A DNA stretch of 64,000 nucleotides from Pedobacter hiemivivus. Its GTDB lineage: Bacteria > Bacteroidota > Bacteroidia > Sphingobacteriales > Sphingobacteriaceae. Position 1 is the stretch's first letter. The number at the start of each line of letters is the position of its first letter. The notes beneath the pieces are model-generated. The model was not told the origin of the DNA, did no database searches, and saw only the letters and a list, made by a program, of their open reading frames with translations. Shown piece after piece: positions 62,476 to 64,000 of this stretch. The stretch spans positions 22,415 through 86,414 of the forward strand of contig NZ_SJSM01000021.1 of the NCBI RefSeq assembly GCF_004331685.1, read 5' to 3'. Made by a program: the position numbers and the translations under genes.

Positions 62476-63396
62476 TTATGCTTCGATCGTAAAAGAGCTT
62501 AAGCTTACAAATTCCTGAACACGTGCAGCAACTTCTTCATCCGTAAGGTTCACAATTTTCTCAATTCCAAACTTCTCTACACAGAAAGAAGCCAAAGCTG
62601 AACCGAAAATAATTGCATTCTTCATGTTATTGAAGTTAACTGTACCTACTTTAGCCATATAACCAATAAAACCACCGGCGAAAGTATCACCTGCACCTGT
62701 CGGATCAAAAACTTCTGCTAATGGAAGTGCTGGAGCCGAGAAGATTTTATCTTCATGGAACAACAAAGCACCGTGTTCACCTTTTTTAATGATCAAATAC
62801 TTTGGTCCCATCGTCAGGATTTTCTTGGCAGCTTTCACTAAAGAATATTCTCCAGATAACTGACGCGCTTCGGCATCATTAATAGTCAATACATCTACCA
62901 TTTTAATCGTTTCCAACAAATCTGCCATCATAATGTCCATCCAGAAGTTCATTGTATCCAAAACAATCAGCTTAGGCTTATTTTCAAGACGATTGATTAC
63001 TGTTTGTTGTACAATTGGAGTTAGATTACCAAGCATCAAAAACTCACAGTCCTGATAGCTCTCCGGAATAATCGGATCAAAATCAGCCAATACATTTAGT
63101 TCAGTAACTAAAGTATCTCTACTGTTCATGTCATTGTGGTATTTACCCGACCAAAAGAATGATTTCTCACCTTCTTTGATCTGCAATCCTTCAGTATCAA
63201 TCCCATGTTCAGTAAAGGTATCGATGTCCTTTTTTTCAAAGTCATCACCCACAACTCCTACAATTTTAACTTTATTATAGAAGTAAGAAGCAGCTAAACT
63301 AGCGTATGTTGCAGCTCCACCTACTATTTTATCCGTTTTTCCGAAGGGAGTTTCTATAGCATCGAAGGCTACAGTTCCTATGATTATCAGGCTCAT
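62476..63396 (-). CDS. PfkB family carbohydrate kinase
   Basis: A 306-residue ribokinase-fold sugar or nucleoside kinase. N-terminal GGAATYASLAASYF and the C-terminal catalytic/anion motif EVFDPTGAGDTFAGGFIGY with the base Asp. Exact substrate (fructose, ribose, adenosine or other) is not readable. Single gene. Confidence 0.93.
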   Translation of the reverse strand: MSLIIIGTVAFDAIETPFGKTDKIVGGAATYASLAASYFYNKVKIVGVVGDDFEKKDIDTFTEHGIDTEGLQIKEGEKSFFWSGKYHNDMNSRDTLVTELNVLADFDPIIPESYQDCEFLMLGNLTPIVQQTVINRLENKPKLIVLDTMNFWMDIMMADLLETIKMVDVLTINDAEARQLSGEYSLVKAAKKILTMGPKYLIIKKGEHGALLFHEDKIFSAPALPLAEVFDPTGAGDTFAGGFIGYMAKVGTVNFNNMKNAIIFGSALASFCVEKFGIEKIVNLTDEEVAARVQEFVSLSSFTIEA

Positions 63397-63537
63397 ATAA
63401 ATTAATTGAATATTATTTTAAAATTTTTCACTGCAAATATTGCATAAATAAATTAAAACCCCTAATATTGCATTCCCAAAACGAACAAACGTTTAGCCTC
63501 TTTAAGAGATCGAAAACGTCGTTTTGGCAACCAGCAC
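63397..63537. other. Gap between PfkB gene and tRNA-Asn
   Basis: An AT-rich 141-base stretch with no ORF. It must contain the promoters for the minus-strand kinase and the plus-strand tRNA, but only weak matches (for example TAATATTG near the tRNA) are visible. Confidence 0.3.
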
Positions 63538-63614
63538 TCCTTCTTAGCTCAGCTGGTTAGAGCATCTGACTGTTAATCAGAGGGTCGCTGGTTCGAGCCC
63601 AGCAGAGGGAGCCA
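63538..63614 (+). tRNA. tRNA-Asn (anticodon GTT), CCA encoded
   Basis: A 77-base cloverleaf: acceptor TCCTTCT pairs with AGAGGGA (one G-U), D stem GCTC/GAGC, anticodon stem TCTGA/TCAGA around CTGTTAA giving anticodon GTT, variable loop GGGTC, T stem GCTGG/CCAGC around TTCGAGC, discriminator G, and encoded CCA. Confidence 0.97.
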
Positions 63615-63620
63615 AATACA

Positions 63621-63652
63621 AAGCCTTTCAGTGAAAACTGAGAGGCTTTTTT
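63621..63652 (+). terminator. Terminator after tRNA-Asn
   Basis: AAGCCTTTCAGT (63621-63632) pairs with ACTGAGAGGCTT (63637-63648) with one G-U, followed by TTTT. Confidence 0.8.
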
Positions 63653-63659
63653 GGTTTTA

Positions 63660-64000
63660 TTTCAAATTTATTTTGACCTCAAAATCCTGTTTATTTGAAA
63701 AGGATCAATCCCAAAAGTTGTGGAGCAATCGATAAAATTATAGATTTGTATTTCTATACCGTTTTATATTTATGCCATCAGCTACTGCATCCTTGCTCAG
63801 ATTATTTCTGCCAGATTTTATACTAGAGAATTTTGAATTCAAAGGGGTTATTGAGGATAGTGAAACCTTCCATATCGAACTCGAAGAATTGAATAATCCC
63901 CCCTCAGAATGGGATGGGATCAAAGTTTTGTCCAAAGGCTTTTTCCCTCAGATTGTAATTCAAGACTTTCCTATCCGTGGTCATAAAGTGTTTTTTCATA
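63660..64000 (+). mobile_element. Left part of an ISAon1-type insertion sequence (right end outside the window)
   Basis: The transposase N-terminal gene at 63772 indicates an insertion sequence that starts somewhere between the tRNA-Asn terminator and the gene. The left inverted repeat cannot be placed without the right end, so 63660 is only an approximate limit. Confidence 0.5.
63772..64000 (+). CDS. ISAon1-type transposase, N-terminal region (3' truncated by window edge)
   Basis: The frame starts MPSATASLLRLFLPDFILENFEFKG and runs open to the window end with VLSKGFFPQIVIQDFPIRGHKVFF. This matches the N-terminal region protein of ISAon1-type Bacteroidota transposases, in which a first ORF with QDFPIRGKKV is followed by a separate DDE-domain ORF. 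At least 76 residues are visible. The catalytic part lies outside the window. Inserted just downstream of tRNA-Asn. Confidence 0.8.
   Translation, partial: MPSATASLLRLFLPDFILENFEFKGVIEDSETFHIELEELNNPPSEWDGIKVLSKGFFPQIVIQDFPIRGHKVFFH

Noticed and set aside
63738..63935. 65-aa minus-strand ORF at the window end
   Set aside because: It is the shadow of the plus-strand transposase N-terminal frame, which matches a known family and runs open to the window edge.

Overview
The window looks like a chromosomal segment of a Bacteroidota bacterium, most likely a Sphingobacteriaceae/Pedobacter-like species. Seen directly: several genes have promoters of the Bacteroidota type (TTTG or TTG, a 19-20 base spacer, then TAnnTTTG), TTG starts are fairly common, Shine-Dalgarno sequences are weak, and there is an ECF sigma factor / FecR / STN-TonB receptor / DUF4249 locus, a SDR-type threonine dehydrogenase, a DUF4836 protein, a DUF3078 protein and an ISAon1-type transposase. 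No rRNA, CRISPR array or phage is visible; one tRNA (Asn, GTT) is present.

Layout. 1-6.4 kb is accessory in character: the 3' part of a GH3 beta-glucosidase, a Rpn-type PD-(D/E)XK nuclease, a 218-bp nested inverted repeat, an orphan gene, a two-gene overlapping module that resembles a toxin-antitoxin pair with an ADP-ribosyltransferase-like second protein, an esterase, YebC and a REP-like palindrome. 7.6-18.0 kb is one ten-gene operon for oxidative glycoside or sugar breakdown: a periplasmic FAD (GMC) dehydrogenase with its Tat-type small subunit and a lipoprotein cytochrome c, two Gfo/Idh/MocA oxidoreductases, a DUF1080 (3-keto-disaccharide hydrolase family) protein, a NupG-like permease and three TIM-barrel isomerases, closed by a strong terminator. 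18-45.9 kb is mostly housekeeping: asd, PBP4, a GH20 hexosaminidase, truA, aroK with an OppB-like permease, a MauE/DoxX-like protein and DUF1599, folP-cdaA, a hybrid sensor kinase, bacilliredoxin, ahcY, MscS, pdxJ, gcvP, YceI, a receiver protein, an MBL hydrolase, recJ-lptB, a GH3-type acyl-adenylating enzyme and a CBS protein. 45.9-64 kb carries an M13 peptidase lipoprotein, a GyrI-like protein, the sigma/anti-sigma/TonB/DUF4249/sterol desaturase cluster, an MDR oxidoreductase, pirin, a three-gene envelope operon including DUF4836, DUF3078, a degenerate lycopene-cyclase-domain protein coupled to a small cytochrome-b5-like protein, a PfkB kinase, tRNA-Asn and the start of an ISAon1-type element.

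How genes work together. In the ten-gene operon the exported and cytosolic proteins suggest oxidation of a sugar at a ring hydroxyl outside the inner membrane, electron transfer to cytochrome c, cleavage of the keto-glycoside by DUF1080, import by the permease and re-reduction or isomerisation inside. The sigma/FecR/TonB set is a cell-surface signalling circuit in which the receptor's STN domain should relay substrate binding to the anti-sigma factor.

The best candidates for something little described are the 58-aa/ART-like pair at 3802-4603, the nested inverted-repeat element at 2410-2627, and the lycopene-cyclase-like protein that has lost acidic motif residues and is translationally coupled to a cytochrome-b5-like partner at 61573-62416. 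All functions here are read from sequence patterns only; no database search was possible.
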